Assembly: GCF_019967995.1 (NCBI RefSeq)
Contig: NZ_CP065377.1
Span: 2,480,001-2,544,000, forward strand
From: Faecalibacterium prausnitzii
Lineage (GTDB): Bacteria; Bacillota; Clostridia; Oscillospirales; Ruminococcaceae
DNA length: 64,000 bases
Direction of reading: 5' to 3'
Shown here: positions 54,200-63,147 of the stretch, piece after piece
How the letters are laid out: every line of letters begins with the position of its first letter
Numbering within the stretch: the stretch's first letter is position 1
The notes under the pieces: generated by a model
What the model was told of the DNA's origin: nothing
What the model saw: only the letters and a program-made list of their open reading frames with translations
Database searches by the model: none
Made by a program: the position numbers and the translations under genes

Positions 54200-54228
54200 T
54201 TGCTTTTGTACAAAAATTCGGATATAAT
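54200..54228 (+). promoter_or_regulatory. Promoter of the toxin-antitoxin operon
   Basis: TTGCTT (54200-54205), 17 nt, TATAAT (54223-54228). The perfect palindrome TTTTGTACAAAA (54204-54215) overlaps the -35 and may be the antitoxin operator. Confidence 0.7.
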
Positions 54229-54252
54229 TTTGTTATAAGGGAGGTGTATTCT

Positions 54253-54519
54253 ATGCCCAAGATCCGTTCCAGCGCAGACCTGCGCAACAACTACAACGAT
54301 ATTTCCACGTTCTGCCACACCTATGCCGAACCCGTGTTCATCACGAAAAACGGCAAGGGAGATCTGGCCGTGATGAGCATCGAGACCTACGAAGAGATGG
54401 TCGGCCGTTTTGAATTATACGGCAAACTTCAGGAAGGCCTTGACGATGTCGCCGCCGGGCGGACGCGCCCACTGGAAGATGTTATTTCCGATCTGCGCAG
54501 CCGGAGGAATTTCCGATGA
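54253..54519 (+). CDS. Type II antitoxin, Phd/YefM family
   Basis: 88 residues. N-terminal DNA-binding half (IRSSADLRNNYNDISTFCHT, EPVFITKNGKGDLAVMSIET, YEEM) matches the Phd/YefM fold; the C-terminal half (LQEGLDDVAAGRTRPLEDVI) is the toxin-binding tail. GGAGG lies before the ATG. Stop and toxin start overlap by 4 bp (ATGA), so the pair is coupled. It would repress its own promoter. Confidence 0.9.
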   Translation: MPKIRSSADLRNNYNDISTFCHTYAEPVFITKNGKGDLAVMSIETYEEMVGRFELYGKLQEGLDDVAAGRTRPLEDVISDLRSRRNFR

Positions 54520-54848
54520 ATTATTTCGTCCATGTAACCGACAAGGCCGACCAGGACTTGGGAGAATCATTCGACTATATTGACCTTACTCTGAAAAATC
54601 CATTGGCTGCCGATGTTCTTGTCGATACCGCCGAAAAGAAGCTGGCACAGCTTTCCACTTTTCCCAAACGCTATCCCGTTGTCCGTGACCCATTTCTGGC
54701 CAGCCTTGGCATCCGGTTTGTGCCTGTGCAAAGCTACCTGGCCTTTTATCAGGTCGATGAAGCTGCACAGACCGTCCATATCCTTCGGTTCCTTTACGGC
54801 AAAAGCAGTTGGGAATCCATCCTGAAGACCGATCTTGCACCTCATTGA
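54516..54848 (+). CDS. Type II toxin, RelE/ParE family
   Basis: 110 residues of the RelE/ParE superfamily: DKADQDLGESFDYIDLTLKN, FPKRYPVVRDP, GIRFVPVQSYLAFYQVDEAA and VHILRFLYGKSSWES. Such toxins cleave mRNA on the ribosome (RelE) or poison gyrase (ParE); the subtype is not settled. Overlaps the antitoxin gene by 4 bp. Confidence 0.88.
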   Translation: MNYFVHVTDKADQDLGESFDYIDLTLKNPLAADVLVDTAEKKLAQLSTFPKRYPVVRDPFLASLGIRFVPVQSYLAFYQVDEAAQTVHILRFLYGKSSWESILKTDLAPH

Positions 54849-55012
54849 ACCCTCTCCCCGATCCTTCGGGGATTTTTTCGTTCTCTCTTCAGTTTAATGA
54901 AGTTTTCGCCCTTGTCAAGCATTTTTTCGGCGCATGGGACGGTTTTTGCTTGCACCGGGGGCAATTTTGTGCTATCCTATGCGTAACTTTTATGGATGGG
55001 AGTGGAAGAACC

Positions 55013-55615
55013 ATGCGCCATGCAGGCACACAGGAGATCGAAACGGAGCGGCTGATCTTGCGCCGCCTGACCCCGGAAGATGCCGGAATGATGTACACGA
55101 ACTGGGCCAACGACCCGCAGGTGACCAAATACCTGCGGTGGGAGCCGCACAAAAACGCCGAAGAGACCCGCGAACTGCTGACCGCATGGGCACTGCTCTA
55201 CCCGAATGGAGATTACTACGAGTGGGGCATCGTGGAAAAGGCCACCGGGCAGGTGTTTGGGTCCATCGGTATTTTCACATCCAGTTCCGCCGAACCGGAG
55301 CGCGACCCCTGGCCCGGTTTCGACCACACGAACGGCGTGTGGGAAGTGGGCTACTGCATCGGCAGAGCGTGGTGGAACAACGGGTTTACCACCGAAGCCC
55401 TCCGCGCAGTTGTAGAATACTGGTTCAAAAGTACAGACAGTAACTGGCTGGCCTGCGCACACGCATTCGAGAACCCCGCCAGCGGCAGGGTCATGACCAG
55501 GGCAGGCTTCGTCTACGACCATGATTCGGCATACCACAAATTCGACGGCACCCCGGTCCCCTGCAAGTGCTATGCTTTGACAAGAGAACATTACAACACC
55601 CTTGCCTGCCGGTAA
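55013..55615 (+). CDS. GNAT family N-acetyltransferase (RimJ/RimL-like)
   Basis: 200 residues. ETERLILRRLTPEDAGMMY, GYCIGRAWWNNGFTTEALRA (acetyl-CoA loop), and AFENPASGRVMTRAGFV are standard for the RimJ/RimL subgroup. Substrate unknown; it could be a protein N-terminus or a small amine. The start at 55013 is preceded by GGGAGTGG; an ATG at 54992 is an alternative. Confidence 0.88.
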   Translation: MRHAGTQEIETERLILRRLTPEDAGMMYTNWANDPQVTKYLRWEPHKNAEETRELLTAWALLYPNGDYYEWGIVEKATGQVFGSIGIFTSSSAEPERDPWPGFDHTNGVWEVGYCIGRAWWNNGFTTEALRAVVEYWFKSTDSNWLACAHAFENPASGRVMTRAGFVYDHDSAYHKFDGTPVPCKCYALTREHYNTLACR

Positions 55616-55687
55616 GGGCAGCATTTTCTGCCCGTTTTTCGCAACATTTTGTTGAGTGAACGAGCAATTCAACAGAGAGGAACTATT

Positions 55688-56953
55688 TTGAGCGAACTTT
55701 ACGATATTTTAGTCGAAACACCCCCGGCAAAGGTCATCCTTCTGGCACTGGACCAGGGCCTGTGGGACTGCGAGCGCAGCCTTGCCGAGTTGTCGGCCCT
55801 GTGCGAAGCCAACCACATGGAGGCCGTGGCCGAGGTGACCCAGAAGCGCCAGACCCCGGAGACCGGCATCGTGCTGGGCAGCGGCAAGCTGGAAGAAGCC
55901 CATCTCGCCGCCGAGGAGCTGGGCGCTGTGTGCGCCGTCTTTGACGGCGAGCTGACCGGCAGCCAGATCCGCAACATCTCCACCGCGCTGGGCGGGCTGG
56001 AAGTCATCGACCGCACCATGCTGATTTTGGAGATCTTCCGCAGCCGCGCCGTGACCAACGAAGGCAAACTGCAGACTGAACTGGCCCTGCTGCGCTACCG
56101 TCTGCCCCGCCTGCAGGGCATGGGCGAGAGCCTGAGCCGCCAGGGCGGCGGCGGTGGCGGCGGCGGTGGTGCCCGCCGCGGTGCCGGTGAGACCAAGCTG
56201 GAGCTGGACCGCCGCCACGTCCACGCCCGCATCGACGCATTGGCTGAGAAGCTGGCCGAGATGGAGAAGCGCCGGGGCGAGAGCCGGAAGGCCCGCGCCA
56301 AGACCGGGATGCCGGTGGTCAGTCTGGTGGGCTACACCAACGTGGGCAAATCCAGCCTGATGAACGCCCTGTGCGGCCCCAGCGTCGCCGAGGCCGACAT
56401 GCTGTTCGCTACACTGGACCCCACCAGCCGGAAACTGGTGCTCCCCAGCGGCATGGCGGTACTGCTGGTGGATACGGTCGGCTTCGTCTCCCGCCTGCCC
56501 CACAACCTGGTCGAGGCGTTCAAATCCACGCTGGAAGAAGCCGCCTGGTCGGACGTCATCGTCCGGGTGGCCGATGCAGGCGACGAACAGCGCGAAGAGC
56601 AGCTGGCCGTCACCGACGAAGTTCTGGACGGGCTGGACTGCGCCGATATCCCCCGCCTGACCGTCTACAACAAGTGCGACAAGCCCGGTGCCCTGTCCTT
56701 TGACCCGGATATCCTGCTGACCAGCGCCAAGACCGGCTACGGTCTGGACAAACTGCTGCAAAAGCTGGACGAGACCCTCAGCGACCGGGTCCACACCCTC
56801 AAGGTCCTGCTCCCCTACGACAAGCTCGGCCTCGCCGCCCCCATGCGGGAGCGCGGCAGCGTGCAGGTGGAGGAGTACCGGGAAGACGGCCTTTATCTGG
56901 AAGGCATCGTCAAGACGGAAGACCTCCACTGCTTCGAAGGGTATCTCGTCTGA
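55688..56953 (+). CDS. hflX: Ribosome-splitting GTPase HflX
   Basis: 421 residues. N-terminal HflX domain (about 10-150), the linker helix region (GAGETKLELDRRHVHARIDA) and the GTPase domain with G1 GYTNVGKSS, G3 DTVGFVSRLPH and G4 NKCD. HflX rescues stalled or hibernating ribosomes. TTG start at 55688 after GAGAGGAAC; an upstream TTG at 55649 has no ribosome site. The usual GGGIGTRGPGE loop is replaced by nine consecutive glycines (codons 56144-56170) and ARRGAGE. Confidence 0.93.
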   Translation: MSELYDILVETPPAKVILLALDQGLWDCERSLAELSALCEANHMEAVAEVTQKRQTPETGIVLGSGKLEEAHLAAEELGAVCAVFDGELTGSQIRNISTALGGLEVIDRTMLILEIFRSRAVTNEGKLQTELALLRYRLPRLQGMGESLSRQGGGGGGGGGARRGAGETKLELDRRHVHARIDALAEKLAEMEKRRGESRKARAKTGMPVVSLVGYTNVGKSSLMNALCGPSVAEADMLFATLDPTSRKLVLPSGMAVLLVDTVGFVSRLPHNLVEAFKSTLEEAAWSDVIVRVADAGDEQREEQLAVTDEVLDGLDCADIPRLTVYNKCDKPGALSFDPDILLTSAKTGYGLDKLLQKLDETLSDRVHTLKVLLPYDKLGLAAPMRERGSVQVEEYREDGLYLEGIVKTEDLHCFEGYLV

Positions 56954-57010
56954 CGAACGGCGCTGTAGAAAGTAAAATAGGTACGGTCTGCCGGACCGTG
57001 CCAGCCGCAA

Positions 57011-57055
57011 AGCGCGGAGTTTTTGGCCATTCGGCCAAAAACTCCGCGCTTTTTT
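57011..57055 (+). terminator. Strong intrinsic terminator after hflX
   Basis: Perfect 18-bp stem AGCGCGGAGTTTTTGGCC (57011-57028) with 4-nt loop, followed by TTTTTT. Confidence 0.93.
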
Positions 57056-57119
57056 CGTGCAATTGGAGGAGCCAAAGTGTGTCAGAATTGTAAAAGATAA
57101 AATATTTTAACTATTTTTC

Positions 57120-57147
57120 TTGACTTATCCAACGATTTGGGTATAAT
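57120..57147 (+). promoter_or_regulatory. Promoter of the fatty-acid synthesis operon
   Basis: TTGACT (57120-57125), 16 nt, TATAAT (57142-57147), 66 bp before the acpP start. The leader contains an imperfect palindrome TCAAATTATTTAGA near 57170 that might bind a FabT-like repressor, but this is weak. Confidence 0.8.
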
Positions 57148-57213
57148 GGTCGTGTTCGCAAGAAAACTCAAATTATTTAGATAATCATTGAAACAATAAA
57201 GGAGAAACCTACC

Positions 57214-57441
57214 ATGACGTTTGAAGAGATGAAGAAGATCGTTGTTGACACCCTGAACTGCGATGCCGACAAGGTGACTATGGAAGCCAGCCTGACCGAG
57301 GACCTCGAAGCCGACAGCCTGGACGCTGTGGAGCTGAACATGGCGCTGGAGGATGCCTGCGGCGTCTCCATCCCGGACGAGGAACTGGCAAAGCTCAAGA
57401 CCGTGGGCGACATCTACAACTACATCACCGCACACGTCTGA
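57214..57441 (+). CDS. acpP: Acyl carrier protein
   Basis: 75 residues, acidic, four-helix carrier. The phosphopantetheine Ser is in EADSLDAVELNMALE. Carries growing acyl chains for all later enzymes of the operon. AAAGGAGAAA precedes the ATG. First gene of the operon. Confidence 0.96.
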   Translation: MTFEEMKKIVVDTLNCDADKVTMEASLTEDLEADSLDAVELNMALEDACGVSIPDEELAKLKTVGDIYNYITAHV

Positions 57442-57452
57442 GGCTGAACGCT

Positions 57453-58325
57453 ATGAACGATATCCGAGACCTGCTCCCCGGCCGGATGCGGGAGCGCACC
57501 TTCCAGCTGAAGGCCAAACGGGATGCCGGAGCCATCTGGCACGAACCACAGTTCGTGGAGTGCAAGCAGTGCGGCCGCCGCGCCGCCCGCACCCTGTGGA
57601 CGAAAAGCCTTTATGTCTGCCCCAACTGCGGCTATCACATGCCCATCGGCGGGTATTACCGGCTCAGTCTGGTGCTGGACCACGGCAGCTTCCGGGAGCT
57701 GGATGCAGATCTGGCCCCGCAGGATGTGCTGCATTTTCCGGAGTATGAGGAAAAGCTGACCGCCGCCCAGAACAAGACCGGCCTGCGCGAAGCTGCTGTC
57801 ACGGCAACGGGCCGCATCGGCGGGGTCGCCTGTGTGGCCGCCGTGCTGGACAGCCGGTTCTTCATGGGCAGCATGAGCACCGCTGTGGGCGATAAGATCA
57901 CCCGCGCCGTAGAGTATGCCACCGCCAAGCGCCTGCCGCTGGTCATCTTTTCTGCCAGCGGCGGTGCCCGGATGCAGGAGGGCATCTTCAGCCTGATGCA
58001 GATGGCAAAGACCTCGGCCGCCATCCAGCGCTTTTCCGCCAAAGGCGGGCTGTACGTCAGCGTACTGACCCACCCCACCACCGGCGGTGTGACGGCCAGC
58101 TTCGCCAGCCTGGGCGACATCATGCTGGCCGAGCCGGGCGCCCTCATCGGCTTTGCCGGGCCGCGCGTCATTGAGCAGACCATCGGCGAAAAGCTGCCCG
58201 CCGGGTTCCAGCGCAGTGAATTTCAGATGGAGCACGGCTTTGTGGACCAGGTGGTGCCCCGCAGTCAGCTGCGGGATACCCTGATCCAGGTCTTGCAGCT
58301 CCATGCAGGAGGAAAACACGCATGA
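57453..58325 (+). CDS. accD: Acetyl-CoA carboxylase carboxyltransferase subunit beta
   Basis: 290 residues. N-terminal zinc ribbon CKQC...CPNC (about residues 28-52), then the crotonase-like fold with FSASGGARMQEGIFSLMQM and THPTTGGVTASFASLGD. Transfers the carboxyl group from carboxybiotin to acetyl-CoA together with AccA, to make malonyl-CoA. Its stop overlaps the accA start by 4 bp (ATGA). Confidence 0.95.
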   Translation: MNDIRDLLPGRMRERTFQLKAKRDAGAIWHEPQFVECKQCGRRAARTLWTKSLYVCPNCGYHMPIGGYYRLSLVLDHGSFRELDADLAPQDVLHFPEYEEKLTAAQNKTGLREAAVTATGRIGGVACVAAVLDSRFFMGSMSTAVGDKITRAVEYATAKRLPLVIFSASGGARMQEGIFSLMQMAKTSAAIQRFSAKGGLYVSVLTHPTTGGVTASFASLGDIMLAEPGALIGFAGPRVIEQTIGEKLPAGFQRSEFQMEHGFVDQVVPRSQLRDTLIQVLQLHAGGKHA

Positions 58326-59275
58326 TCAAAGAGATTTTAGAGCAGCTGGCCCCGCTGGATGCCCAGATCGCCGCGCTGAAAGGCAGCGGCAATGACATGG
58401 AGGCCATCACGGCCCATGCGTCCGAACTGGCCGAGCTGGCCGTGGAAGAGGACGAGATCCTGCGCTCCTGCGGCCCGCTGACCGCCGAGGACCGGGTCTT
58501 TCTGGCCCGGCACCCGGAGCGTCCCCACATCGACGAAACGGTCTCGGCTCTGTTCACCGATTTCTTCGAGCAGCGGGGCGACCGCCAGTGCAAGGAGGAC
58601 AGCGCCATCCTGGGCGGCGTGGCCCGGTTCCATGGGCTGCCGGTGACCGTCATCGGCCACCGCAAGGGGTCCACGCTGGAAGAGAATCTGGCCTGCAACT
58701 TTGGGATGCCCGGCCCGGAAGGGTACCGCAAGGCCCTGCGTCTGATGAAGCAGGCTGAAAAGTTCGGCCGCCCCATCATCACCTTCATCGACACGCCGGG
58801 CGCATACCCCGGCAAGGATGCCGAGGAGCGCGGGCAGGGTGAAGCCATTGCGCGGAACCTGATGGAGATGAGCGGCCTGACCGTTCCGGTCATTGCCGTC
58901 GTCACCGGCGAGGGGTCTTCCGGCGGTGCACTGGCACTGGGCGTGGCCAACCACATCCTGATGCTGGAAAACGCCGTCTACTCGGTGCTCAGCCCGGAGG
59001 GCTTTGCCAGCATCCTGTGGAAGGATGCCTCCCGCAGCGGCGAAGCCTGCGAGATGATGAAGCTGACCGCGCAGGACCTGTACCGTGACGGCATCGTGGA
59101 AGAAGTGATCCCGGAGCCGCTGGGCGGCGCACAGCGCGGCCATGCGGCCCTGTTCGAACACCTGGATACTGCTCTGCGCAACCACCTGCGGGAGCTGTGC
59201 CGCATGAATGGCCGACAGCTGGCCGACCAGCGCTATAAAAAATACCGCCAGATCGGAGAAACGAGGAACGCATGA
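58322..59275 (+). CDS. accA: Acetyl-CoA carboxylase carboxyltransferase subunit alpha
   Basis: 317 residues. ALRLMKQAEKFGRPIITFID, then TPGAYPGKDAEERGQGEAIA and GEGSSGGALALGVANHILML are the diagnostic AccA blocks. Partner of AccD. Biotin subunits AccB/AccC are not in the window and probably lie downstream. Overlaps fabH by 4 bp. Confidence 0.95.
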   Translation: MIKEILEQLAPLDAQIAALKGSGNDMEAITAHASELAELAVEEDEILRSCGPLTAEDRVFLARHPERPHIDETVSALFTDFFEQRGDRQCKEDSAILGGVARFHGLPVTVIGHRKGSTLEENLACNFGMPGPEGYRKALRLMKQAEKFGRPIITFIDTPGAYPGKDAEERGQGEAIARNLMEMSGLTVPVIAVVTGEGSSGGALALGVANHILMLENAVYSVLSPEGFASILWKDASRSGEACEMMKLTAQDLYRDGIVEEVIPEPLGGAQRGHAALFEHLDTALRNHLRELCRMNGRQLADQRYKKYRQIGETRNA

Positions 59276-60222
59276 AGGGTTTGCAGCTGATCGCCACCGG
59301 CGGGGCACTGCCGGGCCGGACGGTCACAAACGAGGACTTGAGCCGCATGGTGGACACCAGCGATGAATGGATCACCAGCCGCACGGGCATCCGCACCCGA
59401 CACTGGTGCACAGACGAAGAATCGGCTGCAACGCTGGCCGTCCGGGCGGCAAAACAGGCATTGGAGCGCAGCGGCCTTGCCCCGGCGGACATTGCCTGCT
59501 GCATCTGCGCCACGCTGTCTGCGCCGGACGCCACCCCCAGTGTGGCCTGCCAAGTGCAGGCGGCGCTGGGGCTGCCCGAAGACCGGCCTGCGCTGGACAT
59601 CAACGCGGCCTGTTCCGGCTTCCTCTACGGCATGGGCGTGGCGCGGGGCCTGCTGGCGACACTGGGCGGGCAGTATGCACTGGTCATCGGGTGCGAAGCA
59701 CTTTCCCGCCTGATGGACCCGGCCGACCGCTCCACCTGTGTGCTGTTCGGAGATGGAGCCGGTGCCGCAGTCTTCCGGCTGGCGGACACCCCCTTTGCGC
59801 TCACGCTGGGCGCGCGCGGCAGCGATGTGCTCCACGCCGGCGGGCCGTCCCGTGCAGGCTCCGCGCCCATCACGATGGATGGAAAGGCCGTCTTCCGCTT
59901 TGCCGTGGAGGCGCTGCCCCACTGTCTGCACACCGTGCTGGACGAAACGCAGCGCACCCTCGACGATCTGTCGTGGGTGGTCTGCCATCAGGCCAATAGC
60001 CGCATCATCGACCACTGCGTCAAGGCGCTGCGGGCCGACCCGGCAAAGTTTTATAAGAACATGGACCGTCACGGCAACACCAGCGCCGCCAGCATTCCGG
60101 TCGCTCTCAACGAGCTGGCCGAAAGCGGGCAGCTGAAGCCCGGCCAGCTGCTGGCCTGCATCGGCTTCGGCGGCGGGCTGACCTGGGGCGGCGCGATTTT
60201 TCAATACAAAGAGTGCGTATGA
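59272..60222 (+). CDS. fabH: Beta-ketoacyl-ACP synthase III
   Basis: 316 residues. Catalytic Cys in DINAACSGFLYG, His in VCHQANSRIID and Asn in RHGNTSAASIP are all present; the terminal GFGGGLTWGGAIF is typical. Condenses acetyl-CoA with malonyl-ACP to start fatty acid synthesis. Overlaps accA and fabK by 4 bp each. Confidence 0.96.
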   Translation: MKGLQLIATGGALPGRTVTNEDLSRMVDTSDEWITSRTGIRTRHWCTDEESAATLAVRAAKQALERSGLAPADIACCICATLSAPDATPSVACQVQAALGLPEDRPALDINAACSGFLYGMGVARGLLATLGGQYALVIGCEALSRLMDPADRSTCVLFGDGAGAAVFRLADTPFALTLGARGSDVLHAGGPSRAGSAPITMDGKAVFRFAVEALPHCLHTVLDETQRTLDDLSWVVCHQANSRIIDHCVKALRADPAKFYKNMDRHGNTSAASIPVALNELAESGQLKPGQLLACIGFGGGLTWGGAIFQYKECV

Positions 60223-61154
60223 AACTGTTGAATGAAATTTTAGGCACAAAATACCCCATCATCCAGGGCGGCATGGCCAACATCGCCACCGGCGAGTTTG
60301 CCGCTGCCTGCTCCAACGCAGGTGCGCTGGGCATCATCGGCGCAGGCGGCATGAACGCCGACACCCTGCGTGAGAACATCCGCCGCTGCAAGCAGCTGAC
60401 GGACAAGCCCTTCGGCGTGAACATCATGCTGATGCACCCGCAGGCCGATGAATTTGCAAAGATCGTGGTGGAAGAGGGCGTGCAGGTGGTCACCACCGGT
60501 GCAGGCAATCCGGGCAAATATGTGCCCGCATGGAAAGCCGCCGGCATCAAGGTGATCCCCGTGGTCGCCGCCGCCGTTCTGGCAAAGCATCTGGAGCCGC
60601 TGGGAATTGACGCCGTGATCGCCGAAGGCACCGAAAGCGGCGGCCATGTGGGCGAAATGACCACCATGGCGCTGGTCCCGCAGGTCGTGGACGCCGTCAA
60701 CGTGCCCGTGATCGCAGCGGGCGGCATCGCCGACGGCCGTCAGCTGGCCGCCGCGCTGGCACTGGGTGCCTGCGGTGTGCAGGTGGGCACCTGCCTGCTC
60801 GTGAGCGAGGAGTGCCCCATCCACGAAAACTACAAAGCGGCCCTGCTCAAGGCCAAGGACAGCGATACCATCGTGACGGGCCGCATCGGCGGCTCGCCGG
60901 TGCGTGTGCTGAAAAACCGGATGAGCCGGGAATATGTCCGGCAGGAAAAAGCCGGAGCCGACAAGATGGAGCTGGAAAAGTACACGCTGGGCAGCCTGCG
61001 CCGCGCCGTCTTTGAGGGCGACACCGCCACCGGCAGCCTGATGGCCGGTCAGGTGGCCGGTATGCTCCACGAGGTGCGCCCGGTGGCAGACATCCTCGAC
61101 GACCTGTGGAACAGCGGGAGGCAGCGCATCGCCGCGCTGAACGAGGAATGCTGA
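60219..61154 (+). CDS. fabK: FMN-dependent enoyl-ACP reductase II
   Basis: 311 residues, 2-nitropropane dioxygenase/FabK TIM barrel: PIIQGGMANIATGEFAAACS, TTGAGNPGKYVP, EGTESGGHVGEMTTMALVPQ, IAAGGIADGRQ. It reduces trans-2-enoyl-ACP, completing each elongation cycle; no fabI is seen in the window. Start ATG overlaps the fabH stop. A second, related gene follows with a 7-bp overlap. Confidence 0.92.
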   Translation: MKLLNEILGTKYPIIQGGMANIATGEFAAACSNAGALGIIGAGGMNADTLRENIRRCKQLTDKPFGVNIMLMHPQADEFAKIVVEEGVQVVTTGAGNPGKYVPAWKAAGIKVIPVVAAAVLAKHLEPLGIDAVIAEGTESGGHVGEMTTMALVPQVVDAVNVPVIAAGGIADGRQLAAALALGACGVQVGTCLLVSEECPIHENYKAALLKAKDSDTIVTGRIGGSPVRVLKNRMSREYVRQEKAGADKMELEKYTLGSLRRAVFEGDTATGSLMAGQVAGMLHEVRPVADILDDLWNSGRQRIAALNEEC

Positions 61155-62215
61155 CCCTCGGCAAAAAGGCCCTGTCCGTCCCCATCCTGCAGGGCGGCAT
61201 GGGCGTAGGCGTTTCGCTGGGCGGGCTGGCCGGGGCCGTGGCGGCCTGCGGCGGCATGGGGTGCATCTCCACCGCCGATGCAGGCTACCGGGAACCGGAT
61301 TTTGCCCGCGACCCGGTCCGCGCCAACCACCGCGCGCTGGCGGCGGAGATCCGAAAGGCCAAAGACCTCGCCAAGGGTGCGGGCATGGTGGCCATCAACG
61401 CGATGGTAGCCACGCAGGACTATGCCGCCGCCATCCGCACAGCGGTCGAAGCCGGTGTGGACGCCGTGGTGTCCGGTGCGGGTCTGCCGCTGGAACTGCC
61501 CGGCCTTGTGGACACGCCGGACGTGGCCATCGCCCCCATCGTATCCAGCGGCCGGGCGGCAAAGCTCATCCTGCGCCGCTGGGCCAAGGCCTTTGGCCGG
61601 ACCGCTGACTTTGTGGTGATCGAAGGCTGCAAGGCAGGCGGGCACCTCGGCTTTTCGGAAGAAGAGCTTCTTGCCGGGGCCTGCCAGACGCTGGACGACA
61701 TCCTGCCGGAGGTCCTGGCCGAAGTCCGGCCTTATGAGGCACAGTTCGGCCACCCCATCCCGGTCTTCGTGGCGGGCGGCGTCTACACTGGTGCCGACAT
61801 GGCCCATTTTACGAAGCTGGGGGCCGCAGGCGTCCAGCTGGCCACCCGTTTCATCCCAACGGTGGAGTGCGATGCTGCGCAGGGGTACAAGGACGTTCTG
61901 CTGAAGGCCCGCCCCGAAGATGTGCGCATCATCCACAGCCCGGTGGGGATGCCGGGCCGGGCACTGAACACGCCGCTGGTGCAGGCGCTGGCGGAAGGCC
62001 GCCGCTTTCCGCCCCGGCACTGCGCCCGCTGCCTGAAGACCTGCGACCCCGCCTGTGTGCCCTACTGCATCACCCATGCACTGATCGAAGCGGTCAAGGG
62101 CAATGTGGAGGAAGGTCTTTTCTTCTGCGGGGACAATGTGGGCCGGCTGGACCGGATGTATACCGTCCGTGAACTGATGGACGAACTTGTGACCGAATGG
62201 AGGCAGAACGCATGA
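61148..62215 (+). CDS. FabK-like / nitronate monooxygenase family flavoprotein with C-terminal cysteines
   Basis: 355 residues, same FMN TIM barrel as FabK (SVPILQGGMGVGVSLGGLAG, GCKAGGHLGF, FVAGGVYTGADMAHF) but about 45 residues longer. The extension carries CARCLKTCDPACVPYC, a four-to-five cysteine cluster that could bind a metal or an iron-sulfur centre. The 7-bp overlap with fabK and 4-bp overlap with fabD embed it in the fatty-acid operon. Whether it is a second enoyl reductase, a nitronate oxidase or an isomerase making unsaturated acids is open. Confidence 0.82.
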   Translation: MLTLGKKALSVPILQGGMGVGVSLGGLAGAVAACGGMGCISTADAGYREPDFARDPVRANHRALAAEIRKAKDLAKGAGMVAINAMVATQDYAAAIRTAVEAGVDAVVSGAGLPLELPGLVDTPDVAIAPIVSSGRAAKLILRRWAKAFGRTADFVVIEGCKAGGHLGFSEEELLAGACQTLDDILPEVLAEVRPYEAQFGHPIPVFVAGGVYTGADMAHFTKLGAAGVQLATRFIPTVECDAAQGYKDVLLKARPEDVRIIHSPVGMPGRALNTPLVQALAEGRRFPPRHCARCLKTCDPACVPYCITHALIEAVKGNVEEGLFFCGDNVGRLDRMYTVRELMDELVTEWRQNA

Positions 62216-63147
62216 AACTTGCCGTGTTGTATGCCGGCCAGGGTGCGCAGCACCCCGGCATGGGCAAAGAATTTTACGAAGCATCGCCCGCCTTCCGGGC
62301 CGCATTCGACAGCGCCGTGCTGGATTTTGACCTGCACCGCGTCTGCTTCGAGGACCCGGACGGCGTTTTGGGGCAGACCCAATACACCCAGCCCTGCATG
62401 GTGGCCTTTGCCTGCGGCGTGACCGCAGTGCTGGCCGAAAAGGGCGTACAGCCCGCATACACCGCCGGGCTTTCCCTCGGCGAATATTCCGCACTGGAAG
62501 CAGCCGGGGTGTTCACCGCGAAACAGGCCATCGAGCTGGCCGCCTACCGCGGCAAAGCCATGGCCGATGCCGCCAACGGCATCGACTGCGGCATGACCGC
62601 CGTGCTGAACCTGGACCGCGAGACCCTTGCGCAGTGCTGCGAACAGGCTTCGGCTCTGGGCTGTGTCCAGATCTGCAACTACAACTGTCCGGGTCAGCTG
62701 GTCATCGGCGGCGAAAAGGCTGCGGTGGAGCAGGCTGCTGCGCTGGCGAAAGCCGCCGGTGCCCGCCGCTGCATCCCGCTCAACGTGAGCGGCCCCTTCC
62801 ATACCCGGCTCATGGCCCCCGCCGGGGACGCCCTCGCCCGCCGGTTCGAGACCGAATCCTTCGGCGAAATGCGCGTTCCGGTGCTGTTCAACTGCCTGGG
62901 CCGCGAAAAGGCTGCGGAGGACAGCATCCCGGCCCTGCTGGTCCGGCAGGTACAGAGCAGCGTCTACATGGAAGATACCCTGCGCCGTCTGGGCGAGCTG
63001 GGCGTGGACCACATTCTGGAAGTCGGCCCCGGCAAGGCCCTGAGCGGTTTTGTGAAAAAGACTCTGCCCGGCGTCGAATGCGCTGCGGTGGAGACCCCGG
63101 AAGAACTGGACGCCGTGCTGGACGCATGGAAAAAGGAGACCGTATGA
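62212..63147 (+). CDS. fabD: Malonyl-CoA:ACP transacylase
   Basis: 311 residues. Active-site Ser in GLSLGEYSAL and His in VSGPFHTRLM; N-terminal YAGQGAQHPGMGKEF. Loads malonyl groups onto ACP. Start overlaps the previous stop and its own stop overlaps fabG by 4 bp. Confidence 0.95.
   Translation: MKLAVLYAGQGAQHPGMGKEFYEASPAFRAAFDSAVLDFDLHRVCFEDPDGVLGQTQYTQPCMVAFACGVTAVLAEKGVQPAYTAGLSLGEYSALEAAGVFTAKQAIELAAYRGKAMADAANGIDCGMTAVLNLDRETLAQCCEQASALGCVQICNYNCPGQLVIGGEKAAVEQAAALAKAAGARRCIPLNVSGPFHTRLMAPAGDALARRFETESFGEMRVPVLFNCLGREKAAEDSIPALLVRQVQSSVYMEDTLRRLGELGVDHILEVGPGKALSGFVKKTLPGVECAAVETPEELDAVLDAWKKETV

Noticed and set aside
57160..57190. FabT or FapR operator in the fab leader
   Set aside because: Only one imperfect palindrome; not close enough to a known consensus to call.
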